A DNA stretch of 64,000 nt. It comes from an uncultured Cohaesibacter sp. (GTDB lineage Bacteria; Pseudomonadota; Alphaproteobacteria; Rhizobiales; Cohaesibacteraceae). Made by a program: the position numbers and the translations under genes. The stretch covers positions 1,687,001 to 1,751,000 of the forward strand of contig NZ_OY762905.1 in assembly GCF_963666525.1 (NCBI RefSeq), read 5' to 3'. This document shows positions 52,014-59,691 of the stretch, piece after piece; the first letter of the stretch is position 1, and each line of letters starts with the position of its first letter. The notes under the pieces are model-generated. The model was given only the letters and a program-made list of their open reading frames with translations. It ran no database searches and was not told the DNA's origin.

Positions 52014-52991
52014 TCATACATTCCGTTTGCGATCACGCCATGCGGTCATGGCTGTCGCAATAACGATCACGATACCGACCACAACACGCTGCCAGGTCGT
52101 TTCCACTTTCATGATGATCAGGCTGTTCTTGACCATGACCAGCATGAACACACCGAGCATTGTGCCGAGCACCGAACCGCGCCCGCCGAAGATACTCGCC
52201 CCGCCCAGCACGACGGCAGCAATCACATCAAGCTCGAGGCCGACGAAATCACGCGGGTTGGCCAGCCAGATCATGCCGCTGTGCAGCAGTCCGCCGAAGC
52301 CAGCCAGCATGCCGGCAAAGCAATAGATGAAGAAGATTGTCTTGCGGACGTCGAACCCGACACGCTTGGCCGCTTCCTCATCGCCACCAAGAGCGAATAC
52401 GCTGCGTCCGATCATCGTGTAGCGCAGCACCAGATGCACAAGGATCGCCAGCCCCACGTAGATGAGCACCATGGCAGTGAGGCCGAAGTGGGTGCCGTCC
52501 GCCTTGTCCATCGAGATGACTTCGGTCTTGGCAAAATCGATCAGCGCATCGGGCATCTTGTTGATGTTGATCATGCTGGTGCCGACGATGCCGAGCAGGA
52601 AGCCGCGCACCATGCTGCCCGTACCCAGGGTCACGATCAGCGGGATCATGCGGAACTTGTAGACAAAGAAGGCATTGAGACAGCCAAACAGCATGCCCAT
52701 GATGGTGGCAGCAATGAAGGGCACGATCACCCCGTCATAGCCGAAATAGATCATCCCCTTGACGGTAAGATACATCGCAGCCACGGCGAAGGCCGGGAAA
52801 GACACGTCGATCCCGCCCGAAATCATGACAATCAGCACGCCCAGCGCCATGATGCCGATGATGACATTGCTGCGCAGCAGGGAGAAGATATTGTCCAGCT
52901 GCCAGAAGGCAGGGTTGATCAGGCCGATCACGACCATGGCAAGCAAAAGGATGGCCGCAATGACAAATTCTGATCTTTTGAAGAGTTTCAT
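52014..52991 (-). CDS. Sugar ABC transporter permease, first subunit (deoxyribose-type operon)
   Basis: This 325-residue permease has S-G-G-I-D-V-S-F-P-A near residue 60 and L-G-G-A-S-I-F-G-G-R-G near residue 260, standard for sugar permeases coupled to RbsA-type ATPases. AAGGACAAGG precedes ATG 52991, which lies 10 bases after the ATPase stop. It forms the channel for the sugar bound by the protein at 54583-55629. Confidence 0.92.
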   Translation of the reverse strand: MKLFKRSEFVIAAILLLAMVVIGLINPAFWQLDNIFSLLRSNVIIGIMALGVLIVMISGGIDVSFPAFAVAAMYLTVKGMIYFGYDGVIVPFIAATIMGMLFGCLNAFFVYKFRMIPLIVTLGTGSMVRGFLLGIVGTSMININKMPDALIDFAKTEVISMDKADGTHFGLTAMVLIYVGLAILVHLVLRYTMIGRSVFALGGDEEAAKRVGFDVRKTIFFIYCFAGMLAGFGGLLHSGMIWLANPRDFVGLELDVIAAVVLGGASIFGGRGSVLGTMLGVFMLVMVKNSLIIMKVETTWQRVVVGIVIVIATAMTAWRDRKRNV

Positions 52992-53001
52992 GGCCTTGTC
53001 C

Positions 53002-54501
53002 TTACGTGAACGACTTCAGTTGTTCGCTGATCACATCTTCGCTGATGGCGTCGCCTTCGAGCTCATCAACAAACCGTCCGCGATGCATGAGGATGACACG
53101 GCTGCAGTTCTGGGCCACTTCGAGCACATCGTCAGAAATCATCAGCACGGCAAGACCATGGTGCTCGACCAGCTCACGGATCTTGCGGTGAATCTCGGCC
53201 TTTGAACCGACATCAACGCCAACCGTCGGGCCATTGAGGATCAGCACCTTGGCATCGGTCAGCAACCAGCGCCCGAGCACGACCCGCTGGGCGTTGCCGC
53301 CGGAAAGCTCGCCGACCATCTTCTCGGCGCTCGGCGTCGCAATCTGCATCGAGGCGATGGTTTCATCGGCCACTCGGTCCACCCGGGGAATATCGATGAT
53401 GCCGCCCTTGGCAAGATTGTCGAGTGAGGTGGCAATGATGTTGCGCTTGATCGACTGCGTCATGAACAGACCTTCGGACAGACGATCCTCCGGTACATAA
53501 GCGATGCCTTCGGCAATGGCGTCCTGCACACTGTCAAGCGCAATGACCTTGCCATCGACCTTGACGCTTCCGCTTGCCGGCGAGAGCATCCCGAACAGGC
53601 TGAGCGCCAGCTCCGTACGGCCCGAGCCGAGCAGACCGGAAAGGCCGACGATCTCGCCGGGATAGAGTTGCAGATTGATGTTTTCATAATCACCGGGCAG
53701 AGTCAGTCCCTGCACATCGAGACGCGGCATGACGTCCGACCCCGGCTTTTCCTTGCGGAACGGTTCAATCTCGATATCGAGCCCGGTCATATGGCGGATC
53801 ACGGCGGCTTCATCGAAGTCCGAGGTTGACCCCTCGGCCACCTTCACGCCGTTGCGAATGACCGTCAGACGCTCTGAAATATCCAGCATCTCACGCATCT
53901 TGTGACTGACGAACAGAATGGCAATGCCGCGGCTCTGGATATCCCGCACGATGCGGAAGAGCGTCTCGACTTCCTTGCCCGTCAGAGCCGTTGTCGGCTC
54001 ATCCATGATGATGAGTTTGGCATCCGACATCAGAGCGCGGGCAATGGCGACCAGCTGCTTGCTTGATGTCGGCAGGCTCTCCACCTCGGCATCCAGATCA
54101 ATGTCGACGCCCAGACGATCCAGCGCCTCGCGGGCCAGCTTTTTCACGCGGCTCCAACTGACGATCTTGGTCTTGGCCCTGAGCTCGGTATTGAGGGCGA
54201 GGTTTTCCGCTACGGTCAAATTGCCGAACAGGGAGAAATCCTGATAGATCACCTGAATGGCGCGGTTCACCGACTCGATGGGCGACAGGTTCTCGACCTT
54301 CTCCCCTTCGATGATGATCTCACCTTCGGTGGGCTGATAGACCCCGGATATGATTTTGATAAGAGTGGATTTCCCCGACCCATTCTCACCAGCAAGGCAA
54401 TGAATTTCGCCTTTGTTGATGGTTAGGGAGACGTCATCCAGTGCACGCAACCCGAGAAACTGCTTCCCGATGTGGCGCAGTTCAATGAACGCTTCAGACA
54501 T
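53002..54501 (-). CDS. Sugar ABC transporter ATP-binding protein with degenerate second NBD
   Basis: This is a 499-residue two-NBD ATPase. NBD1 has Walker A G-E-N-G-S-G-K-S-T, a weak signature (L-P-T-S-S-K-Q), and Walker B L-I-I-M-D-E-P-T. NBD2 has a P-loop of the G-L-L-G-S-G-R-T type and L-S-G-G-N-A-Q-R, but its Walker B reads L-I-L-N-G-P-T: the Asp-Glu pair is Asn-Gly. In RbsA-type proteins NBD2 normally supplies catalysis, so this is notable. It energises both permeases that follow. The start at 54501 has a modest ribosome-binding site. Confidence 0.92.
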   Translation of the reverse strand: MSEAFIELRHIGKQFLGLRALDDVSLTINKGEIHCLAGENGSGKSTLIKIISGVYQPTEGEIIIEGEKVENLSPIESVNRAIQVIYQDFSLFGNLTVAENLALNTELRAKTKIVSWSRVKKLAREALDRLGVDIDLDAEVESLPTSSKQLVAIARALMSDAKLIIMDEPTTALTGKEVETLFRIVRDIQSRGIAILFVSHKMREMLDISERLTVIRNGVKVAEGSTSDFDEAAVIRHMTGLDIEIEPFRKEKPGSDVMPRLDVQGLTLPGDYENINLQLYPGEIVGLSGLLGSGRTELALSLFGMLSPASGSVKVDGKVIALDSVQDAIAEGIAYVPEDRLSEGLFMTQSIKRNIIATSLDNLAKGGIIDIPRVDRVADETIASMQIATPSAEKMVGELSGGNAQRVVLGRWLLTDAKVLILNGPTVGVDVGSKAEIHRKIRELVEHHGLAVLMISDDVLEVAQNCSRVILMHRGRFVDELEGDAISEDVISEQLKSFT

Positions 54502-54542
54502 GCTCGACCCAGGCGTTTGAGAATTTGAAATTGGGTGTAACA

Positions 54543-54569
54543 GGGGCAGCGCCGCAAAAGCGCTGCCCC
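54543..54569 (-). other. Perfect hairpin after the sugar-binding-protein gene
   Basis: A 10-bp stem (54543-54552 with 54560-54569) encloses a 7-base loop. The transcribed-strand tail is TGTTAC, so termination is weak at best; message protection of the upstream binding-protein gene is more likely. It lies between its stop (54583) and the ATPase start (54501). Confidence 0.65.
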
Positions 54570-54582
54570 GAAGACGACCGGA

Positions 54583-55629
54583 TCAGAAGTTGTATTGATC
54601 CATGTTGTCCTTGGTCACACCGACCCAGCCTGCGCCATAGAGCAGATTTGGCTGATCAGCGACCGGAGTGATCAGATCGGTATATCCTGGCAGACCGAGG
54701 TTGAGGCCAGCCTTGATTTCCGCATCCTTCTTCTCAAGAGCCATCACGGCAACGACGTTCATTGCATAGCCTGCAACAGCCGGATCCCAGAACTGGATAT
54801 ACTGGATGTCGTCATTGGCCAGATATTCACCGGCAACAGAAACAAGACCCGTACCAGCAAAGAACAGCTTGTCCTTGAGACCACGTTCAGCGATCAGACG
54901 GCCAGCGCCAGCAGACGTAGGCATCGGGCCCCCGACGATACCCTTGAGGTCCGGATAGGTGGTGAGGGTTTCCTTGAGCTTGTTGTAGTCGGTGTTGGCG
55001 TCGTCATAGGTTTCCAGACGATCGGTAACCAGTTCCATCTTCGGGAAGTTGGCTTTCTGGTAGTCGATTGCACCGTCAATCCATTCGTTCTGCGACTTGG
55101 AGGTCAGGCTGCCAACAGTTGCGGCATATTTGCCTTCACCGCCCATGTAGCCGCCGAGCACTTCCATCAACTTGGCGCCGTAGGCGTGGTTGTCGAAAGC
55201 TTCCAGGACGTAGTCGGCGTTCTTGATGTTGGATGCCTCATGGGCAACGACGACGATGCCACGATCACGAGCCTTTTTCAGAACCGGCTCAACAGCTTCC
55301 ACGGAGAAAGGCACGATCGCGATGGCGTCAACGCCCTGAGCGATCAGGTTTTCAACGATCTGGACCTGCGCAGCAGCATCTGCCTGGCTTGGGCCAAGCA
55401 TCCAGGTGTCATGACCGGTTTCGGCAGCAAACTGCTTGACGCCGTCCCGCATGCGGTCGAACCACGCAATACCGTCAACCTTGACCACCGTGGCAATGGA
55501 ATATTCTTTCCCCGTAGCACTCTTGTAAATGTCCTTGCGCACCTGCGAGGTGTCGACCGGACCTTCAGCCAAAGCCGGAGCGGCAACAAGCGCTGCCGCT
55601 ACAAGAATTGATGAGAACAAAGACTTCAT
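54583..55629 (-). CDS. Sugar ABC transporter substrate-binding protein (RhaS/LsrB-like)
   Basis: This is a 348-residue periplasmic binding protein with a clear Sec signal (hydrophobic core, cleavage after A-L-A near residue 21). The mature protein has V-V-K-V-D-G-I-A-W-F-D-R-M, G-P-S-Q-A-D-A-A-A-Q near residue 80, and I-A-I-V-P-F-S-V-E-A-V, characteristic of rhamnose/AI-2-type binding proteins. GGGAGG precedes ATG 55629. In an operon with deoC and a kinase, a pentose such as deoxyribose is the likely ligand; AI-2 is possible but lacks its usual companion genes here. Confidence 0.92.
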   Translation of the reverse strand: MKSLFSSILVAAALVAAPALAEGPVDTSQVRKDIYKSATGKEYSIATVVKVDGIAWFDRMRDGVKQFAAETGHDTWMLGPSQADAAAQVQIVENLIAQGVDAIAIVPFSVEAVEPVLKKARDRGIVVVAHEASNIKNADYVLEAFDNHAYGAKLMEVLGGYMGGEGKYAATVGSLTSKSQNEWIDGAIDYQKANFPKMELVTDRLETYDDANTDYNKLKETLTTYPDLKGIVGGPMPTSAGAGRLIAERGLKDKLFFAGTGLVSVAGEYLANDDIQYIQFWDPAVAGYAMNVVAVMALEKKDAEIKAGLNLGLPGYTDLITPVADQPNLLYGAGWVGVTKDNMDQYNF

Positions 55630-55722
55630 TGAATCCTCCCTTGGATTGTCTATGTCATCTATTCGGATAAGTGAGAGAACGACCGCATGTTCCTCCAAAA
55701 CACTGCGGCCATTCGCATGGCA

Positions 55723-56394
55723 TCAGCCGGAGATGATTGCGATGCTTGCGCTGGCACCGAGCCGCGATGCGCCGGCATCAATCATTCTGAGGGCATCGTC
55801 ACGAGTGCGCACACCCCCGGACGCTTTCACGCCCAGATCCGGCCCGACTTCAGCGCGCATGAGAGCCACGTCCTCTGCTGTGGCTCCCCCGCCCATGAAG
55901 CCGGTGGAGGTCTTTACAAAATCAGCCCCTGCCTCTTTCGACAGCTTGCAGGCCAATTTCTTTTCTTCATCGCTCAGAAGGCAAGTCTCGATGATCACCT
56001 TGAGCTTGGCATCGCCGCAGGCCTTCTTGACCGCAGCAATATCGGACCGCACGTAATCAGCATCCCCCGCCTTGAGTTGCCCGACCGGAATGACCATGTC
56101 GACTTCCTGTGCGCCTTCCGAGACCACCCAGCGGGTTTCCTCACACTTGAGAGACGTCGGGATGGCTCCGAGAGGAAAGCCGATGACCGAACAGGTCAGA
56201 ACGGCGCTACCCTTCAAAAGGCTGGCAACTTGCGGAACGTTGATCGGATTGACGCACACGGAGCAGAAACCGAATTCGATCGCTTCCCGACAGATTTTCT
56301 CCACTTCCCCCGGCGTCGCCTGTGGCGACAGGATGGTATGATCGATATAACCGGCCAACTGCTCGGAGGTGAGATCTGAAGCTCTGGATGTCAT
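55723..56394 (-). CDS. deoC: Deoxyribose-phosphate aldolase
   Basis: DeoC splits 2-deoxy-D-ribose-5-phosphate into glyceraldehyde-3-phosphate and acetaldehyde. The 223-residue protein has the active-site Asp in E-V-D-M-V-I-P (about 97-103), Schiff-base Lys161 in [10 protein letters not shown], and the proton-relay Lys in V-K-A-S-G-G-V-R near residue 190. The start at ATG 56394 has AGGAG upstream. It begins the operon that includes the ABC transporter, DUF4432 protein and kinase, and is divergent from deoR. Confidence 0.95.
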   Translation of the reverse strand: MTSRASDLTSEQLAGYIDHTILSPQATPGEVEKICREAIEFGFCSVCVNPINVPQVASLLKGSAVLTCSVIGFPLGAIPTSLKCEETRWVVSEGAQEVDMVIPVGQLKAGDADYVRSDIAAVKKACGDAKLKVIIETCLLSDEEKKLACKLSKEAGADFVKTSTGFMGGGATAEDVALMRAEVGPDLGVKASGGVRTRDDALRMIDAGASRLGASASIAIISG

Positions 56395-56451
56395 GAAGGG
56401 CTGCTCCTGGTATTCAACACATGAAAACAAGGTTTTGTTAGTCGATGTTAC

Positions 56452-56461
56452 TGTTATAACA
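56452..56461. promoter_or_regulatory. Palindrome TGTTATAACA, candidate DeoR site
   Basis: This perfect 10-bp palindrome sits 58 bases before the deoC start codon in the deoC-deoR divergent region. The TGTT...AACA ends resemble the classic DeoR operator half-sites. Confidence 0.4.
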
Positions 56462-56514
56462 TTTGTTGAGAGCATATTCACATATTGACGCCTTTGAAGT
56501 CAAATAGTAAAAGA

Positions 56515-56540
56515 TTATTGTGATATTTTTTTCACAATAA
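56515..56540. promoter_or_regulatory. 26-bp dyad, candidate DeoR operator
   Basis: TTATTGTGA (56515-56523) and TCACAATAA (56532-56540) form perfect 9-bp arms with an 8-base AT-only spacer. It lies between deoC and deoR, 91 bases before the deoR start. A CRP-like TGTGA/TCACA is present, but CRP needs a 6-base spacer. Confidence 0.5.
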
Positions 56541-56630
56541 CGGGATGGCCTTACATTTTTTTTCCGTTATAAGAAGATCAGTTCGCAAGGGCGAAACGAT
56601 TCAGTTCGCAGAAATGCAGGGCTTAGGACG

Positions 56631-57395
56631 ATGCAGAGCCGCAGGAAAACGAGGCTAGACAAACTGGCACAAACGCTTGAGGAAGGGCGCATGGTCCATT
56701 TGCGCGACGCCGCCTCCATCCTCGGGGTTTCTGAAATGACTGTGCGGCGCGACATCGCATCCAGCGACAACCGGTTCACCTTTTTCGGTGGTCATATCGT
56801 TGTCGCCGGAGAACCTGGCTCCGGCAAGGGCTACTTCCTCCACCGCGAGAATGCCACCAATGTCGCCGCCAAACAGGCGGCCTGCCAGAAGGCCATCGGC
56901 CTCATCCAGCCCGGCGATGTGATCTTCCTCGACTGTGGCACCACCCTGCCCTACATCGCACAAAGACTCACCGAGTTGGGTCCGCTGACCGTGATCTGCT
57001 ATTCGGTCAACATCGCCGAAATCATCTGCAAACAGCCAAATCTCAAGGTCATTCTGCTGGGCGGTGAATATCATCCGTCTTCGGCATCCTTTGCCAGTGC
57101 GGAAGCTCTGGAGATGCTGGCCAAACTGGGCATCAACAAGGCGTTCATTTCAGCCGGCGGCCTGCATCCGCAACACGGTCTGAGCTGTTCCAACTTTCAT
57201 GAGGTCCGCATCAAGCAGATCGCCATGAGTCGGGCTGTTACCAACATTCTGGTGATGGGATCGAGCAAGATTGGCAAGGTCAAGGCCGCGCCTTTTGCCG
57301 ACCTCAATGCCATCGACTATCTGGCAACCGATGACGACATTACCGACGAGCAACGCGCCCTGCTCATGGATTCCCGCATAGAACTGCTGTCCTGA
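56631..57395 (+). CDS. DeoR-family transcriptional regulator
   Basis: This is a 254-residue regulator. The N-terminal DeoR helix-turn-helix (about 5-60) includes V-H-L-R-D-A-A-S-I-L-G-V-S-E-M-T-V-R-R-D. The C-terminal DeoRC sensor domain (about 75-240) has F-L-D-C-G-T-T and S-F-A-S-A-E-A, likely binding a sugar phosphate. It is divergent from deoC and the transport operon, so it probably represses it until deoxyribose-5-phosphate accumulates. Confidence 0.93.
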   Translation: MQSRRKTRLDKLAQTLEEGRMVHLRDAASILGVSEMTVRRDIASSDNRFTFFGGHIVVAGEPGSGKGYFLHRENATNVAAKQAACQKAIGLIQPGDVIFLDCGTTLPYIAQRLTELGPLTVICYSVNIAEIICKQPNLKVILLGGEYHPSSASFASAEALEMLAKLGINKAFISAGGLHPQHGLSCSNFHEVRIKQIAMSRAVTNILVMGSSKIGKVKAAPFADLNAIDYLATDDDITDEQRALLMDSRIELLS

Positions 57396-57418
57396 GGCAT
57401 CGTCCTGAGGGTGAACAG

Positions 57419-57446
57419 AAAAGGGGACCTCGCGATTGAGCTCCCC
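57419..57446 (-). terminator. Terminator-like hairpin after TRAP D dctP
   Basis: GGGGA-x-CTC (57423-57431) pairs with GAG-x-TCCCC (57438-57446), with one internal mismatch, and is followed on the minus strand by TTTT (57422-57419). It lies between convergent dctP and deoR. Confidence 0.6.
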
Positions 57447-57483
57447 CTCCCCCTCCCCCATTTTTCCTCGAAGTTGTCGGTCG

Positions 57484-58536
57484 CTAGCGGGAAACCTTGG
57501 CAAATGCATCATCGAGCCTGGTTTCGCAGGCCTTGATCTCGGTCTGGAACCGTTCAAGCCAAGCCTTGCCATCGGCGCCAGCAGTCTGGATGAAGAAGTC
57601 TTTCACTGGAGCTGTGGCGTCCTGGAAGGCTTTCTTCTCTGCCGGGGTCGGCGTGTAGATGGTGCCGCCAGCCTTGCGGAAGGTCTCATAGGCGTCAAAT
57701 TCCTTCCATTTCGGATAGACGCGCAGGAACTGGTTCTGGGCCGCGATGCCGTCGAGAACCACACGCTTCAGCTCTTCAGGGAAGGAATTGAAGCGTTCGT
57801 TGTTCATCACCCAGACGCCACCCATGTAGGCGTGACCGTCGAGGATGATGTATTTGAGGCTCTCCTCGAATTTCATGGTGGTGATATCGACGATGCCGTT
57901 CTTGGTGCCGTCAACAACGCCGGTGGACAGCGCCGTGTAGACTTCCGGCCAGGAAATCGGGGTCGGAGCGCCGCCCAGCGACTTGACCAGTTCCTGCTGG
58001 ATCGGTGCAGGCACGGTACGGATCTTCAGCCCCTTGATGTCTTCGGGCGTCTTGATCTGTTTGCTGGTGGTGGCAAAATTGCGCCAGCCGCCGGAGTTGG
58101 ACACCATCATCAGGCGCAGGTTGCCGGTCTGTTCGAGCACATTCTTGCGTATGTCGGCGAGGAAATCCTCGTTGTCATAGACGCATTCGGCCACACGGTC
58201 ATCGCGCAGCATGTAGGGCAGATCGAATGCACCGACCGGACCCCAGTAGTTGGCCAGTTCCGGGATGGTGGTCTGGAAATAGTCAAAGATGCCGGACTGT
58301 ACGCCAGAGAGGCACTCACGGGCATTGCCGCAGAGCTGTCCGCTCGGGAAGATCTCGACCTCGATGGCACCGTTGGAATGGTTTTCGACGAAATTCTTGA
58401 ACACCAGCAGTGACTGATGGTTGTAGCTGTCCGGGTTGGTCACATGTGGGACCGTCAGCTTGTAGTCGGCAGCCCTGACGCTGACAGAGAGTGCCAAAGC
58501 GGCAAGCAATGACAGGCCTAATGTTCTGATCTTCAT
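57484..58536 (-). CDS. dctP: TRAP transporter substrate-binding protein (DctP), system D
   Basis: This is a 350-residue periplasmic binding protein with a Sec signal peptide ending at about A-D-Y (residue 23). Family blocks include F-P-S-G-Q-L-C-G-N-A, R-T-V-P-A-P-I-Q with the carboxylate-binding Arg, and W-P-E-V-Y-T-A-L-S-T-G-V-V-D-G-T-K-N. GGAGG precedes ATG 58536. It follows dctQ by 12 bases. No large permease gene adjoins, unlike the other three systems in the window. Confidence 0.94.
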   Translation of the reverse strand: MKIRTLGLSLLAALALSVSVRAADYKLTVPHVTNPDSYNHQSLLVFKNFVENHSNGAIEVEIFPSGQLCGNARECLSGVQSGIFDYFQTTIPELANYWGPVGAFDLPYMLRDDRVAECVYDNEDFLADIRKNVLEQTGNLRLMMVSNSGGWRNFATTSKQIKTPEDIKGLKIRTVPAPIQQELVKSLGGAPTPISWPEVYTALSTGVVDGTKNGIVDITTMKFEESLKYIILDGHAYMGGVWVMNNERFNSFPEELKRVVLDGIAAQNQFLRVYPKWKEFDAYETFRKAGGTIYTPTPAEKKAFQDATAPVKDFFIQTAGADGKAWLERFQTEIKACETRLDDAFAKVSR

Positions 58537-58548
58537 GAAATCCTCCTT

Positions 58549-59088
58549 TCAATTCGTCCAGCCGGATTGGCTATCATTCTGCTCGTCGGTCTCATCGTGC
58601 AGAAACAGACGCAGTTCCGAAACAACCTTTTGCAGCGCACTGAGCAGCGTTATCGCCATCATCAGCGGCGGCGCGATATAGATGACCCGCATGGAAATCG
58701 GTAGGCTGTCAGCCCGACTGCTACCCCGCAGAAAGAAATCGTAGCCGAACTTGATCCACATGAGGAATGTGACGATTGCCAGCAGATGGGTGACCACCAT
58801 CATCAGATGCCGCACACGCCGTGGCTTGAGAAAGTCGCCGAGGAAGGTCATGGCGATATTCCTGTCCTGCAAATAGATCAGCGGCAGGCACAGATAGGTC
58901 ATGTAGATCATCAGAAAGCGTGACAGCTCATCGGTCCAGCTCAGGGGCATGACCAGACCATAGCGAAACACCACCTGAAGCAACACGACCACAGTCATGA
59001 CGACCAGCATGCCACCGCCGATCCAGCTTCCCAGCCTCGCCAGCGGCGCGTTGATGGCATTCAGCCCTTTTTCCATGGATGCAAGCAC
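58549..59088 (-). CDS. dctQ: TRAP transporter small permease (DctQ), system D
   Basis: This is a DctQ protein of about 179 residues with four membrane helices, V-F-R-Y-G-L...W-T-D-E-L-S-R-F-L-M-I-Y-M near residues 45-70, and a D-R-N-I-A-M-T-F loop. The start is uncertain: GTG 59088 has a purine-rich GGGGGGA at suitable spacing; ATG 59076, four codons later, has none. It needs a DctM partner, but none is encoded beside it; 240 bases of non-coding DNA precede it. Confidence 0.87.
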   Translation of the reverse strand: MLASMEKGLNAINAPLARLGSWIGGGMLVVMTVVVLLQVVFRYGLVMPLSWTDELSRFLMIYMTYLCLPLIYLQDRNIAMTFLGDFLKPRRVRHLMMVVTHLLAIVTFLMWIKFGYDFFLRGSSRADSLPISMRVIYIAPPLMMAITLLSALQKVVSELRLFLHDETDEQNDSQSGWTN

Positions 59089-59328
59089 GGTGGCATCCCC
59101 CCAACTATCAGCAATCAGCAAATACGAAATCAAGTCATAAGGACACCCGGCAGGCCCGGTGCAGGGCGCGACAAATCGGTCCGCACAGTCTTGCATAAGA
59201 GGGAAAAAACGCAAGGGTATGACAATTCGGATCGTCAAGCCCTGTCAGGCGCCATTGGCAACAGGGCATTTGGTTGAGACCACCTTGCGCGCAAGCGCTC
59301 TCAACCCAAGACCTCCCGACCAGCGAGC

Positions 59329-59691
59329 CTATTTCTGGTCGACAAGCTCTTTCATTTTGGCCGCAGCGGCCTTCAGGATCGCGGCTTTCTCGCCATCATC
59401 GAAGTCGCTCTTGACGCCCCGTAACGCCTGATAGGCCACAAACAGGTTGCCGGCCCGTTCGGCAAGGTCGAGGGCATCAAGGCCATGGTTGGTGACATAG
59501 TCGACAAGCTGTCCGGCAAAATTCCACAAATAGAGCAGATCCGCAGGCATGACCCCGTCGGCCCTTGCAACGCCATAATCCGCAGCACTGGACGGCTCGC
59601 CGAAATAGTCGTCAAAACTGTCGGCGTCATCAACGGCCTCTGCCATGGATCGTGTCAGATCCCTGCGCAGCTTATCCGCATCTATCATCAT
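59329..59691 (-). CDS. Small acidic hypothetical protein coupled to the M48 peptidase gene
   Basis: This is a 120-residue, soluble, alanine- and aspartate-rich protein, probably helical, with two ATG starts (59691 and 59688). It overlaps the peptidase stop codon by four bases (ATGA), so it is co-translated with it. I recognise no family. The tight overlap with an operon of peptidase and beta-propeller-like genes suggests it is a component of the same system. Confidence 0.7.
   Translation of the reverse strand: MMIDADKLRRDLTRSMAEAVDDADSFDDYFGEPSSAADYGVARADGVMPADLLYLWNFAGQLVDYVTNHGLDALDLAERAGNLFVAYQALRGVKSDFDDGEKAAILKAAAAKMKELVDQK

Noticed and set aside
54583-56394. Lsr (autoinducer-2) uptake operon
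   Set aside because: The binding protein is LsrB/RhaS-like and DeoC is related to LsrF, but DeoC has the deoxyribose-phosphate aldolase motifs, and lsrK, lsrG and lsrR are missing.
56520-56535. CRP site before deoC
   Set aside because: TGTGA and TCACA are separated by 8 bases, not the 6 required by CRP; kept only as a generic dyad.
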